Positions 23,553-34,165 of a stretch of DNA of 64,000 nt are shown here, piece after piece. Both the position numbers and the translations under genes were made by a program. Origin of the DNA: Carettochelys insculpta (taxonomy: Eukaryota; Chordata; Testudines; Carettochelyidae); assembly GCF_033958435.1 (NCBI RefSeq), contig NC_134138.1:30720598-30784597 (forward strand), in the 5' to 3' direction. The notes under the pieces were generated by a model. The model ran no database searches, was not told the DNA's origin, and saw nothing but the letters and a program-made list of their open reading frames with translations. Within the stretch, counting starts at the first letter, position 1. Every line of letters begins with the position of its first letter.

Positions 23553-24348
23553 TTATGACACTTAATTTGGGAGTGTTTGTGTTCCTTTCTATTTTCCTCA
23601 CTAGGATTTGACTTCCACTTTTTAAAAGCTGCCCTTTTTTCTCTCACTGCCTTTTTAACATGGCTGTTAAGCCATGGTGGTTCTTTGTTAGGTCTCTTAC
23701 TGTGTTTTTTTATTTGGGGTATACACTTAAGTTGGGCCTCTAGTATGGTGTCTTTAAACAGTTTCCATGCAGCTTCCAGGGATTTTAGTTTAGTTACTCT
23801 ACCTTTTAGTTTCTGTTTAACTAGCTTCCTCATTTTAGTGTAATTCCCCTTTTTGAAATTAAATGCTGGAGTGTTTGACCACTGCGGTGTTCTTCCCAAC
23901 ACAGGAATATTTAAAGTTATTATATTGTGGTCACTATTTCCAAGCGGTCCAGTAACAGTTACCTCTTGGACCAGATCCTGCGTGCCAGTCAGGACTAGAT
24001 CGAGAATTGACTCTCCCCTTGTGGGTTCCTGTACTAGCTCGTCCAAGAAGCAGTCATTTAAGGCATCAAGAAATTTAATCTCTGAATCCCGTCCTGAGGT
24101 GACATGTACCCAATCAATATGGGGATAATTGAAATTTCCTATTATTACTGTGTTTTTTATTTTGATAGCCTCTCTAATCTCCCTTAACATTTCAGCATCA
24201 CTATCGCTGTCCTGGTTAGGTGGTTGGTAATATATTCCTAATGCCATATTCATATTAGAGGAATGAATTGTTATTCATAATGATTCTATGGAACATTTTG
24301 ATTCCTTTAGGATTTTTGCTTCATTTGATTCTATAGTATCCTTCACAT

Positions 24349-25411
24349 TGTAGCCAGACAAAGTCTCCCCCTTACAAGCCAGCTTGCTCGCTGCCCCCCA
24401 CCACCGAGCAGCACACAGGGCACGGAAGTGGCTGCTGACAGCACAGTCTTTGATGCCCTCATTGAGGCCCAGATATGCTAGCTCATCGTGACCCTGAGAA
24501 GCAGAAAGTACAGATAGAAGGCTAACAGGCCAAACTGTCAACAAGGGCAGGGGGGGAACCCTCAGGAAATCACCCCAGCTGGCATTGATGGATATGATGC
24601 ACACACACAACCACCCCAGAAGGGGAAATCTCCGCCCACACAAAAAGAATGTCCTGTTCTCTCAAATTGCTTATCTCCTGTCTTACAAGTGCAAATTAAG
24701 TAAGAAATGCCCTTGTAACAAACTGGCATCACAAAAGACAGACCAGTGTGATCTGGCACCTTAGATAAGAAAGAGAATACGTAACCCAAAAAGGGGTATA
24801 AAAGATGGGCCCAGCAGAACTCTAACTTTGAGTGCATTCCACCAACTACCTGCTGGTCGGGTCAGGTGATTGCCTCCCAAGGTCCACAAGTGGGGATGCC
24901 CAACCTCGTATTCATCTTTCCGTGGAACTGAGTGACCGATCCGGCTTGGCTACGCTGGTATCGAGAGACGCAGAGAGGGTAAGATATACCCATGCTAGGT
25001 CTCCGTTCTTTTTTGTGCACAGCTAAAGAATTAGAGCTCTGTAACTAGACGTCGTTGTGTCAAGATATCATTGTGTTAGATGGTAACAGATATCTTTGTA
25101 TTGGATTGTAACGTAACTTGTTAACACCTGTACTTTGCTAGCATATAAGAAGTAGACAATAGCCTTTTGTAACCGCACGCTTATAACTGTAGCTTAAATA
25201 AACTTGTAACCAGTTAAGCTCTAAGCCTGACCCTGTTACCCTTTTGTCACTGCAACACAGCCAGCACAACAAAAAGAACTTTAACCGTTTGGTTACTACA
25301 GCCTGGCCGTGGGTGAGAATGCTAGGAGCTCCCTGCTCTAACAGTGAAAAACTGGGTTGTTTAGGACCCGGGAGAGTACCTCACCTCACATTACCCGGCC
25401 ACCAGCTAACA
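24349..25411 (+). mobile_element. Solo ERV-type LTR inside CR1, plus orientation
   Basis: It runs TGTAGCCAGACAAAG to GGCCACCAGCTAACA (TG...CA). Promoter-like TATAAAA lies at 24797-24803 and polyadenylation signal AATAAA at 25197-25202, which set the orientation. The flanks CACAT / CTCAT form a 5-bp target duplication with one mismatch in CR1 sequence. The U3 side shares 'aaagaatgtcctgttctctc' and 'cttacaagtg' with the inverse of the LTR at 19.2-20.4 kb. It lacks the triple U5 repeat of its relatives. Confidence 0.75.
24797..24803 (+). promoter_or_regulatory. TATA box of the LTR
   Basis: TATAAAA is preceded by 'aaaaaggggt' and lies about 400 bases upstream of the LTR's AATAAA. This spacing fits a U3 promoter with R and U5 downstream. 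Activity is not shown. Confidence 0.5.
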
Positions 25412-26569
25412 CTCATATAGTACCACTCCGCCACCCGCACAACCTGTTCTGTCTTTTCGATATAATTTATATCCCAGTATGATAGTGTCCCACTGATTGT
25501 CCTCATTCCACCATGTTTCTGTGATGCCTATTATGTCAACTTCCTCCTTTGATATGAGGTACTCCAGTTCACCCATCTTACTGGACAGACTCCTAGCATC
25601 TGTGTAAAAGCACTTTAAAAAACTACCACTATTTATATGTCTGCCTTTCACAGACGCGTTGGATTATTTTATATGCGATTGTTTCACATCTGATCTTGCC
25701 CATATATTATTTCCCACGTTCCCTATCTGACTAACTTCTCTGGAATCTCTATCTATGGAGCCTCGTGTAAGAGAAGTCTCCGTCCAATCCAGGTGCTGCC
25801 CCGCACCAATCGGCTTTCCCCCACCTCTTAGTTTAAAAACTGCTCTACGACCTTTTTAATGTTTAACGCCAGCAGTCTGGATCCACCTTGATTTAGGTGG
25901 AGCCCATCATTCCTGTATAGGCTCCCCCTACCCCAAAAGTGTCCCCAGTTCCTAATAAATCTAAACCCCTCTTCCCTACACCATCGTCTCATCCACGCAT
26001 TGAGACTCTGAAGTCATTGCATGGTGTCACTGCAGGTTATGTTAAGGTTCCTTGGGTGTATGAAGTATGCATTTCCATACCTTAATGTACACCTGCTTCT
26101 TTTAAGTTTAACCTTAACTCAGAATTTCTGGAATTTGTAATTCTTGGTTTGGGGAGAACTGTAATATGCCAAAATTATGGACATGTACATCTTAACACAG
26201 TTTTTATTTGGGTATTATATATTGCCAGATGGGCAATTCTGTGTTCAGTTTTTATGCTAATAAAACCTTCCCGTGTCACTTTAGTCAAGAGTCTTACCTC
26301 ATTGCGCCTTAGGTTGGTTTCTGTGAAATGGAGATAATACTTCGGCTTGTCTATTTACATTGAAAATTTTCGAAGGCAGACAGTCTCTTACAATTTATAT
26401 CCAGTGGCTACCACAATGAGCCCCCAGTCTAGGTTGGGACTGCAGTGCACTATCATAATAAAAATAAAAATTAATTATAAACCATAATAATTATTCATTC
26501 TTCATTACTTTATTTGTCAAAAGTTAGGTGGATTCTTGATTAATTTAAAATGAAAGAAAAGGGATTAGT

Positions 26570-26745
26570 TTAGACTCTAGTTTCTCCTGTGCCACTGACA
26601 AAGTGGGCAGTCCAGTTTCTGTCTCAATTCGCTAGGTGTGGAAATTTTTCCCAGGTAATGCCAGTGCATTCAATACCCTCTAAGAGGCTGGATTCAATGA
26701 CCTATTGAGGTCTCTTCCAGCTGTAGGATTCTATGATTCTCTATC
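26570..26745 (+). mobile_element. CR1 3' end of another subfamily
   Basis: The wording 'gacctattgaggtctcttcc', 'agctgtaggattctatgatt' and terminal repeats of the ATTCTATG octamer are the classic CR1 3' terminus. It abuts or overlaps the minus-strand LINE that follows. Confidence 0.55.
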
Positions 26746-27520
26746 ATTGTCATCTGCCAGGTCTTCCTAGGACCTTCTTGTTTTTGCTTTCCTCCCTCTG
26801 GTACCCAGTTCAATGCTTGCTTAACATGTTTTGCATTTTCTATATGGTGCTCATGTCCCAGCCACCTGAGCCTTTTTTCTTTGATATTTTCTATCATATC
26901 ATGCACTGCCAGTTCCCATGCTCTTGTGTTTGTTGTTTTGTTTTTCCATGAAATATGTAATAGCCTTCTAAGCCATCTGTGATGGGAAGATTCCAATTTC
27001 TCTTCGTTCACCATTGCTATCAGTCAACTGTCTATTTCACACAATAGCATGCTCAGTACCATCACATGTTTTTATCTGACCATTAGTTTGTTGTTGAGAC
27101 CTTAGTTTGACCAGGTGGTGTTCATCTTTTCAAAAGTGGTGTTTGCTTTTCCTAATCTCAGATGAACGTCTTCATCTTAGCCACATTTCAATGTCATCAC
27201 ATGAGCCATCACTCTTCTGTTTGACTTGTTTTCCATGCACATACATCTTTGCATCTGTTGTCAAGTCTCCAACTAGCATAATCTTGGTTTTCTCTTAGGT
27301 TGCTTTTGATCCAGTTTTTGCTGCTTCCTGTTCTACTCCTAATCACTTAATAAAACAATGTAATTGGCAAAATCAAGATCGTATAACTCCTCTCCATTTA
27401 GCCCATATTACGCTTTTCTGTGTCATCACACAGTCCCTTGTTAATTCAAAGAGGATTAGTGATAACGCACATCCTTGTGGAACTGCAGTCTCAATATTGA
27501 ACCATACATCCAGGCCTATA
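26694..27520 (-). pseudogene. Degenerate non-LTR reverse transcriptase, C-terminal half
   Basis: The C-terminal part translates on the minus strand with RWLRRLLHISWKNKTTN, RLRWLGHEHHIENAKHV and GPRKTWQMTMIE. This arrangement (RRLRWLGH...GRPRKTW) is typical of the region after the reverse transcriptase domain in several LINE clades. Further right, near 27.43-27.50 kb, the minus strand reads a damaged VPQGCALS block. It is broken by stops and shifts. The clade (RTE-like or related) is not certain. Confidence 0.6.
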
Positions 27521-27626
27521 TTTGATTTTACTGTATGTCTACTTATCATATAAACTTCTAATTATGTTTGTTAGTTTATGTGGTATCCCAGAACTTCTAG
27601 CAATATTCCATATGGTCTCTCTGACT

Positions 27627-27870
27627 TTGCCTGAACTAGAGAGTCTTGTCAACAAAACTCACAAAGCATCTACACACAAAATGCATTTTGTCAACAGAAA
27701 CTGTCGACAAAAAAAGCCACGTAGATGCTCCAGGTGGCCTTCTGTCAACAGAACAGATAGAAAGACCAATCCGTTTTTATGCATAGACAGAATCTGTCAA
27801 CAGAAGTTTTGTCAGAACATTGCTTCTGACTGTAACTTCTGTTGACAGATGCTTCTAGTGTAGACATAGC
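27627..27870. mobile_element. MITE with TGTCAACAGA motifs
   Basis: The right end is AGTGTAGACATAGC and the left end a decayed CTGAACTAGAG. The interior repeats 'tgtcaacaga' / 'tctgttgaca' in both orientations and 'tgtcgacaaaa', as in the inner MITE at 0.4-1.1 kb. Confidence 0.5.
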
Positions 27871-30107
27871 ATGAACAGTATTAAGTACTTTGTTAAAATT
27901 GGTAAAGGTGATTAAGATGAGATTTTGCCAAATAGTAGTTTTTCTGAAACAGTGAATATCTGTTCACAACGTGACTTACATGAGGGAACTCAGCCTATTC
28001 TTGTAATGTTTCATCTACTGGTTTCTGATTAGAACAAATAAAAATGAGAGGAAACCTGCTGAAGTTTTTAAAAACCACCTATTGGACTCACTACATGAAA
28101 TCCTATTTTCAAAAATAAATTAGACAGCAACAAAAATCAGTGGGATTAAGGTCTTGTCTTGTTTAAATAGGAAAACTGTTACCAAATAAGTCCAGGTGTG
28201 ACTTTACTGTGCAATAGCTGTAGAACACTGATTTCCCTCATGGAGGTACTTACTCTGCACTGAGGGCTGTTGTGAAATTTACAGTAATCCACTTTCAAAG
28301 CAGATTACATCAAATTTGTAAAAGGAATTTTTTATGTGGCATGAGTGTCCATATGGGTAATTAGTGCTCACTTCTGCAATAATTGTTCTGGGTTGTTTCC
28401 CTTTCGTAGCAAGTTCTTAGGCCCCGTAAGTACCAAAACCACTTCTGAAAACGACACTTAGGCTCCTAAGGCACATAGATGCTTCTAAAAATGTTGCTCT
28501 CAATCTTTGTCTAAAGCAGTTTACAATCTAGTTAAAATAAAGAAAAAACAGATTAGTCGTGTACCTAGTGTATCAGTAGGAGATGGAAGTTGTCAGCAAA
28601 TGTTTTTGAAAGTCTTAGTGGAGCTGTGGAAAGTGCTTCTCTTCTAGAAATGCATCGTACCTTGGTCTTTTTCTTTCTGTATATATTATCAAGGTTGTGA
28701 CATTGAAGGGACAATTTTATAATCGTAGCCTATTGTGTCTATTCACTTCTGACACAAGGCAAAGAAGACTTGACACCGTTCTCTATGGTTCATAACAGAT
28801 CAAAATATTGCAAAACAATATAGGAACACCTGACTGTAAATATTGACAGCTCCCCAGCAACTAGATTCCTTCAAAGCTCCTACTTGCTCTGTTAGCTGGT
28901 CTGGTCTGGCTTCTCCTTCCACAGTAATCCTGAAGGGGCTCTTTATTCAAGATAGCCTTGTCTATAGTTCAGCCTCTTATTCCTTGGTTGGTTCCAATTA
29001 TCTGGTTCCTCTCAGGACCTTTTTGGTCTTTATCCTCTTAGAGCTGTTCCCAGTCTGACTTCTTTCTTAGGATACACTCATCTAACTACTGTTTTGACAC
29101 TTCTGGTCTGGTCTCCTCATTCTATGTGATCCTAGTTTTGTCCTGGTCCATTCACACTGAACAACCTCAGTACATTGCTCTCTGCACCGCTACAAGCCTA
29201 CTACACTCAGCAGGGATGATGTAGCTGACATTATTTAGGATGAAACTCATTGGTGCAGGGAATACAAATCACTGTCTATAGAACTTCCTAGCAGAAGAGA
29301 ACAGGAGGAATTCATATCTTGTCTCTTTAAAAGTTCATTCTGAGAGACTCCTTTTAGCACAGGTCTTCTCTCAATGAAGCAGCAAGTAGTAACCACCAAA
29401 ATTTTATCCTCACATGAATATTTGCCTTCTAAGAAACCACAGGTAGTCATCCTCTATGGATAAGTCAGGATGCCAAAGCTTTTAATTATTTTCTTTGGTA
29501 CCTGGATGCCGCCAAAAATTATATTTAGTTGGATTCTGGATACTTCTCAAACAGTTGGTGGAGTAATTCTTTTACGTCCATTTTTTTCTTTTCAATTGCC
29601 CCAAGTTCTTTTTTCCTTTAATGTTTTAAATGAAAACAATGTACTGTAGGTGGGTTTTGATGTCAAGGAGGAAAGTAAATTCTCTTCCAGGTTTATCCAA
29701 AACTTGATGAGGACTTGGACTGGATCTCCCACTATGGACGTCTAGTTTAGAATTTATCCTCTTGTTGTAATTGGAGTTCACTGGTCACATGCAGATTAAG
29801 TAGAGTTAGCTAACACATTTGTACATGCTAATTTAAACATTCCAAGAACACGTGTTGCAGGGCAGGCATTTATGATTTACCCTAGGCTGCTTGCAAAGGT
29901 AAATGACAACACTTATCTCATGAAACAAGCATTTATGGGTTATCTAAGGCTGACTGGCATCTACAATCACATTAAATAACTCTAGTTAACTGGCAATCTG
30001 TTAATTTGAATTAAGACAGAATCAGCCTTCCTAATATAGCCAAAGCCTGTTATCTCAAGATTTTCTAATTCCCTGATGAATTCAAAAAAATTAGCTTTAG
30101 GGTCAGG
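27871..30107. other. No gene recognised
   Basis: Long AT-rich stretch. Short frames only and no convincing exon or transposon ends. Confidence 0.3.
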
Positions 30108-30485
30108 TAAGCTCTTTCAAAATAATTTCAAAGTAAATGACAGCTTATTTTGAAACTGGTAAACTTCATTGTACGATGAATAGTACCTATTCTGAAATAG
30201 ATAACAGACAGGAAATAGGGGATATTTTGAAATAAACTATTTTGGAATAGCTTACTCCAAAGTAATTCTGCTGTGTAGACATGGTATTTTGGATTAGGGA
30301 CCTGGAATCAATTCTCTAATCCAAAATAGGCTCTATTGTTTATAAGCTAACTATTTCAGAATAAGTTTTGCATATTCCAGGGCTTTCCTGTGGTATAGAC
30401 ACATTATTCTGGAATAGCTTATTTTGAAATAATAACTCCAGCAGATGATATTCCAGAATAACCTTGCTGTGTAGACAAACCCTTG
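30108..30485. mobile_element. AT-rich MITE(s) with TTTTGAAATA motifs
   Basis: Repeated 'attttgaaat', 'attctgaaat', 'attctggaat' and 'ctgctgtgtagacatgg' / 'ttgctgtgtagacaaaccc' indicate one or two related short DNA elements. They have Harbinger-type TGTAGACA ends. Boundaries are approximate. Confidence 0.4.
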
Positions 30486-30855
30486 CAGTAGAGAAGTAGG
30501 ACCTATGATGTGTCTATACTGGCAAGTTTCTGTGCAGGAAAGCAGCTTCTTGTATGCAAGCTGCTGAGGTGTACATACTGCCAAGCCACTTTATGTGCAG
30601 AAACTCCTCATTTGTGGTGTTGTAATAAAACCACCTCCATGACAATACCAAGTCTCATGGTGCAGAGGCTGCTGTGTTGTATTGGCAGTGTAAACACATC
30701 AGTTGCTTTTTGTGTTGTAAGTAGCCTCCAGAAGTGTTTCATAATCCCTCAACTGGTCACTGTGTATTTTTCAGGGCTGGCTGCTCAGAAGACATGTGAC
30801 CCTCCCCTTTCAAATCTCTGTTTCTTACAAGGGTATGTGTTGGTGTGTGTTTGTG

Positions 30856-30856
<1 letters not shown>

Positions 30857-30889
<33 letters not shown>
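30857..30889. repeat. (GA)n microsatellite
   Basis: About 16 uninterrupted GA dinucleotides following 'gtgtatga'. They create low-complexity frames on both strands. Confidence 0.9.
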
Positions 30890-30893
<4 letters not shown>

Positions 30894-31399
30894 TTGCAGA
30901 GAACTGGAGAGGGAAATGGGGGCTTAGGTCCAGGTTCTCCCCCGCCTCAGGACTGGGTGCTTCCTGCCACTGTCTGAACTTACAAGACAACATACTGACA
31001 CCCTCTCTTTCCTCCAAAACATACCGTCTCTCCCACCCTCTATACACTCAAAACCTCACTGTCATACCACCTCCTGCTGGCCATACACACTGCACCTGAA
31101 AAGCAGCTGGCAACTTAGCGGGACGCCCATGGAACAATGGGATTGGGAACCTGCATCATATGGTGCTGGTCCTTGCCCCATGGGGCATTGTCAACCTTTC
31201 CCAAAGCATTCTTTGGTCAGCTGCAAAGTGGAATAGCTGCCAGGCTGCGCTTCTCTCTTTGTCCTTGCAAGAGCTGCTGGTGTGGATCCACTCCACCACC
31301 CTACGGAGCACAGGGTGGATGCACAACAGTGGTTAATTCCAGCACTATGAACTAGTAATATAACTTGTTGTGCAAGAACTTTGCCATATAAATATATCC

Positions 31400-31510
31400 T
31401 TTTGCAACTCCCCAGAGGCAGACTTGTACTTGGGACCTCTGGAGCTTAGTGCATGAGCCTCTGCAGTTTGAACTAAAGCCAGCTGGCTTTCAGTGGAGGC
31501 TAGAGAGGAG
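31400..31510 (-). mobile_element. tRNA-derived SINE fragment
   Basis: On the minus strand the order 'ctgcagaggctcatgcacta' then 'caagtacaagtctgcctctg' is tRNA-like (A-box region, then decayed B box). Related copies are at 48.93 kb (-) and 57.65 kb (+). It has no intact tRNA fold. Confidence 0.4.
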
Positions 31511-31512
31511 AC

Positions 31513-31811
31513 TCAGGCCAGGTCTACCCTAGATATTAAAGTCAATTGTAGACACACAATTCTAGCTATGACAATTGTGTAGCTGGAATTGATTTATCTA
31601 CAGCTGACTTTCCTAGCCATCCTCACAGAGGGAGGTCAATGGGAGAAATTCTCCCATTGACCTTCCTTACTCCTCATGATATTGAGGAGTACAGGGGGTC
31701 AACTGCTGACCCCAGATAGTTCAATTTTGCACATCCCTACTAGGTGCATGAAGTCAAACCCCAGAGGATCGACCCTGCCCAGGTCAGTCTTCCACATAAT
31801 GAAGACATACC
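31513..31811. mobile_element. MITE with AGGTCTACCCTAG end
   Basis: The left end is GGCCAGGTCTACCCTAGA and the right end is near 'aatgaagacatacc'. The interior carries an inverted 'caatgggagaaattctcccattg' hairpin and 'acaattgtgtagctggaatt'. It lies immediately upstream of the large Harbinger element. Confidence 0.45.
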
Positions 31812-32285
31812 CTCATTCTTTCTCTCTTTAAATGGTCTAGGTGACACTACAGCCGCATCGACACGCGCCGGCTACTTCGAAGTAGCCACGCCAACTGCGA
31901 TATAGCGCCCGCCACCACTACACATGGCAGGCGCTATTTCGAAGTTGACATCGACGTAAGGCGGCGAGACGTCGAAGTCGCTATCCCCATCAGCAGATGG
32001 GAATAGAGCCCTACTTCGACGTTGAATGTCGAAGTAGGGCCTGTGTAGCCGATGTGCGTCCCGCAACATCGAAATAGCAGGGTCCGCCATGGTGGCCATC
32101 AGCTGAGGGTATGAGAGATGCTCTCTCCAGCCCCTGAGCTCGATGGTCGCCGTGTGCAGCGGCCCCTTAAAGGTCCCCGCCCCCTGCCTTCCTGTGCAGG
32201 AAGCTGAGAGAGTGTGCAGGCGGCAGCACAGCCACGCGGCCGACCTGCACATCTCACAGCAGCCCAGAGACACACCCCCGCTGCG

Positions 32286-33794
32286 ATGACCGCCTGCCAG
32301 GCCCCCAAGCGACCCCAGGGCACCCCCCCCCCAAAGGGGAGCCAGGGCTCCCAGGCTGGCAGCCAGGCCAGGAAGCAGCAGCGGGGCCCTTCCTGGACGG
32401 AGGCCGAGCTTTGGGACCTGCTGAGGAGGAGGTGCTCCAGGTAATGGGGAGCAAGAGGCAGAACGTGGATGCATTCGCTCGGCTGGCTGAGGGCCTGGCC
32501 ACCCGGGGTCACCTTGCCCGCACTCCTGACCACGTCAGGAGTAAGGTTAAGGAGCTGCGGCAGGGTTACACCCAGGCCTGGGATGCGGTCAGCTGATCTG
32601 GGGCCGCCCCCGTCACTTGCCCCTTTTACAGGCAGCTCAGGGAAATCCTGGGCCCCCGGCACACCTCCTCCCCTCCAGCCACTCTTGACACCTCGGCCGA
32701 GGAGCCCCAGCAGGCCCCGGAGGCGGAGTCCACCCCAGAGGCAAGCCAAGCACCCCAGGGGCCCCCTGGAGCCCACCCCGGGGACACCGGAGAAGGAGGA
32801 GGAGAGGAGATCCTCCTCCAGCGATGGGGGGCTCTGGTTCGCCATCCCGTCCCAGAGCTCCAGCAGGGCGTCCGCCCACCGGGTGTCCCCTGACCGTGGG
32901 AGCAGACCATCAGGTATGTACCCCCCCCCCGGAGCACACCCCCGGGGTTGAGGGGCGGGGCAACAGACATGACCAGGACCCTCCACATGCCCAGATGACC
33001 ATGGCCCCAAGGACAGCAGTGGCATGTCCCTCAGAAGACTGCATCAGCCACTGCCCCCCAGCACGACAGTGCCATGCTCCATCCCTGGGGATGGGGGAAG
33101 CGGAACCTAGGGTCCCCCCAGCAGCAGCAGCATCTCCCGGGGATGGGGATGGGGAACCAGCAGCAGAGGGGTGGAGGGACAAGGGCCGCAGCTCGGGGCC
33201 CACACTAACGACTGTCTCCACTCTTTTTCCCCCCCCGTGTTCCGCAGCTGCACCATCAGAGGGACCGGAGAGCGCCGGTGAGGTGTCAGTGGTCCCGGAG
33301 AGCCCACTGGGCCATCACTCCAGGCCAGCCCCTCAGCAGAGCACCGACCAGCCCCAGGTCGGGGACGAAGGTGGACCCAGCACCACCCATGGACGGCGAC
33401 AGACCCCCAGCTGCTGGCGATCCTCCGGCGGCAGCTGGAGGTCTCGGAGCAGTGCCTGCAGGTGGAGGAGCGGCGGCTCCATTTGCAGGAGCAGGTGCTG
33501 GCCTGGCGCCAGGAGGCATAGGGGGCCTTTTTGCGCACTTTCAAGCGCATAGCCGACTACCTGGCCCCCCATGTTGCGCCGGCCGCTACTCTGCCCGCCC
33601 TGCCTGCTCCACCCACTGCTCCACCCGCCATCGCACCGCCATCTGCCACCGAGGGGCCCTCCGCCGAGGGGGACCTGGGGCCAGCTGACACCCGCCAGCC
33701 ATATCTACCGGTCCGCCTGGCCCCCAGCCAGCCCTGGCCAGGGCTGAGGCTGAGGCGCGGGTCGCGGCCGCTCACCCCCGGTGCTGGACATTAG
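32286..33794 (+). pseudogene. Harbinger Myb/SANT-like DNA-binding protein (broken)
   Basis: In Harbinger elements this protein binds the termini and helps recruit the transposase. It starts MTACQAPKRP at 32286. A basic/Gln region leads to a Myb/SANT-like domain: RGPSWTEAELWDLL, then after a frameshift near 32420 EEVLQVMGSKRQNVDAFARL and VRSKVKELRQGYTQAWDA. A TGA stop lies at 32594-32596. An acidic Pro-rich linker continues in the same reading (TSAEEPQQAPEAES). A likely intron with GT at 32914 and AG ending 33247 separates exon 2 (EGPESAGEVSVVPESP). A shift near 33400 brings in a coiled-coil-like end, QLLAILRRQLEVSEQ...HLQEQVLAWRQEA. A TAG at 33519-33521 precedes FLRTFKRIADYLAP. There are at least four lesions, so this copy is non-functional. 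Confidence 0.75.
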
Positions 33795-34165
33795 GGGGTG
33801 CAGGGCCCAGGACATCCCCCCCTCCATTTGTACATATCGCCTTTTACTTGTGTTTTGTATATAGTTTGTATTAGACCCCTGTTATTTTAGGATGCCTGCC
33901 CCCGCCATGTAAATAGTTCTCCCCTTCTTTGTCTTCCCCTTTTTTTGCTTAACATCCATATAAGATATATAATATTTATTTATATTGGTTGTAAATAATA
34001 TAATAATAATAATGAGTTCTATGTTTTCTGGTTTCACGAACAACATGTCTACTTTTATTTGCAAGAAAAGTGGGGGGGGTGTGCTCTTGGGTGCTCTGTG
34101 GTGTGGGTGCAGAGGTAGGGAGTGTTGTGGAGGATGGGGGTGTGCAGTAGGGGGCCTGCCAGCGT
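33795..34165. other. AT-rich spacer between the convergent Harbinger genes
   Basis: The stretch contains 'aaataatataataataataa' and a T-rich run. It probably serves as overlapping 3' UTR and polyadenylation sequence for both genes. Confidence 0.4.

Larger units (their letters stand above)
21032..25651 (-). pseudogene. CR1 ORF2: endonuclease-reverse transcriptase, interrupted
   Basis: This is the enzyme that nicks target DNA and reverse-transcribes CR1 RNA. The N-terminal piece is at 25406-25651 (ARSLSSKMGELEYLI, IIGITETWW). After the LTR comes the endonuclease remainder at 23556-24348, with GNFNYPHIDW and SDHNIITLNI. After the MITE the reverse transcriptase runs unbroken from about 22832 to 21032. 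It has [45 protein letters not shown] and the catalytic FADDTKLF at about 21837-21848. A C-terminal tail follows, ending VRSINGY. The usual GDFN endonuclease motif reads GNFN (about 24128-24139), replacing a catalytic aspartate. The upstream methionine at 23068 is inside the MITE and is not a real start. Without the two insertions the frame would otherwise be nearly intact. Confidence 0.85.
20841..26018 (-). mobile_element. CR1 LINE, young, split by two later insertions
   Basis: The 3' end, on the minus strand, is the CR1 UTR (plus-strand wording 'gaacataagaatggccatac'). The element extends upstream through reverse transcriptase, endonuclease and the end of ORF1, where the esterase-type block NDGLHLNQGG is visible at about 25880-25920. 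It stops at about 26018, so ORF1 is 5'-truncated. The Harbinger MITE (22836-23552) and the LTR (24349-25411) split it. Removing them leaves about 3.4 kb that reads almost continuously. Confidence 0.85.

Noticed and set aside
23910..24253. Start codon for CR1 ORF2 at 24253 or at 23068
   Set aside because: Both methionines are internal. CR1 sequence continues upstream of 24253 to the LTR boundary, and the 23068 methionine lies in the inserted MITE.
31872..32474. Apparent conserved peptide MADPAISMLRDA shared with 23.3 and 38.2 kb
   Set aside because: It translates the subterminal TTCGAAGTAG/ATCGAAATAG repeats of Harbinger elements. The similarity is at DNA level in TIR regions and is not a protein.
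32099..33025. 308-codon minus-strand frame and other long frames at 32.1-33.8 kb
   Set aside because: They are GC-driven antisense shadows of the Harbinger Myb-like gene. No domain is present on that strand and the frame crosses the TIR-proximal repeats.
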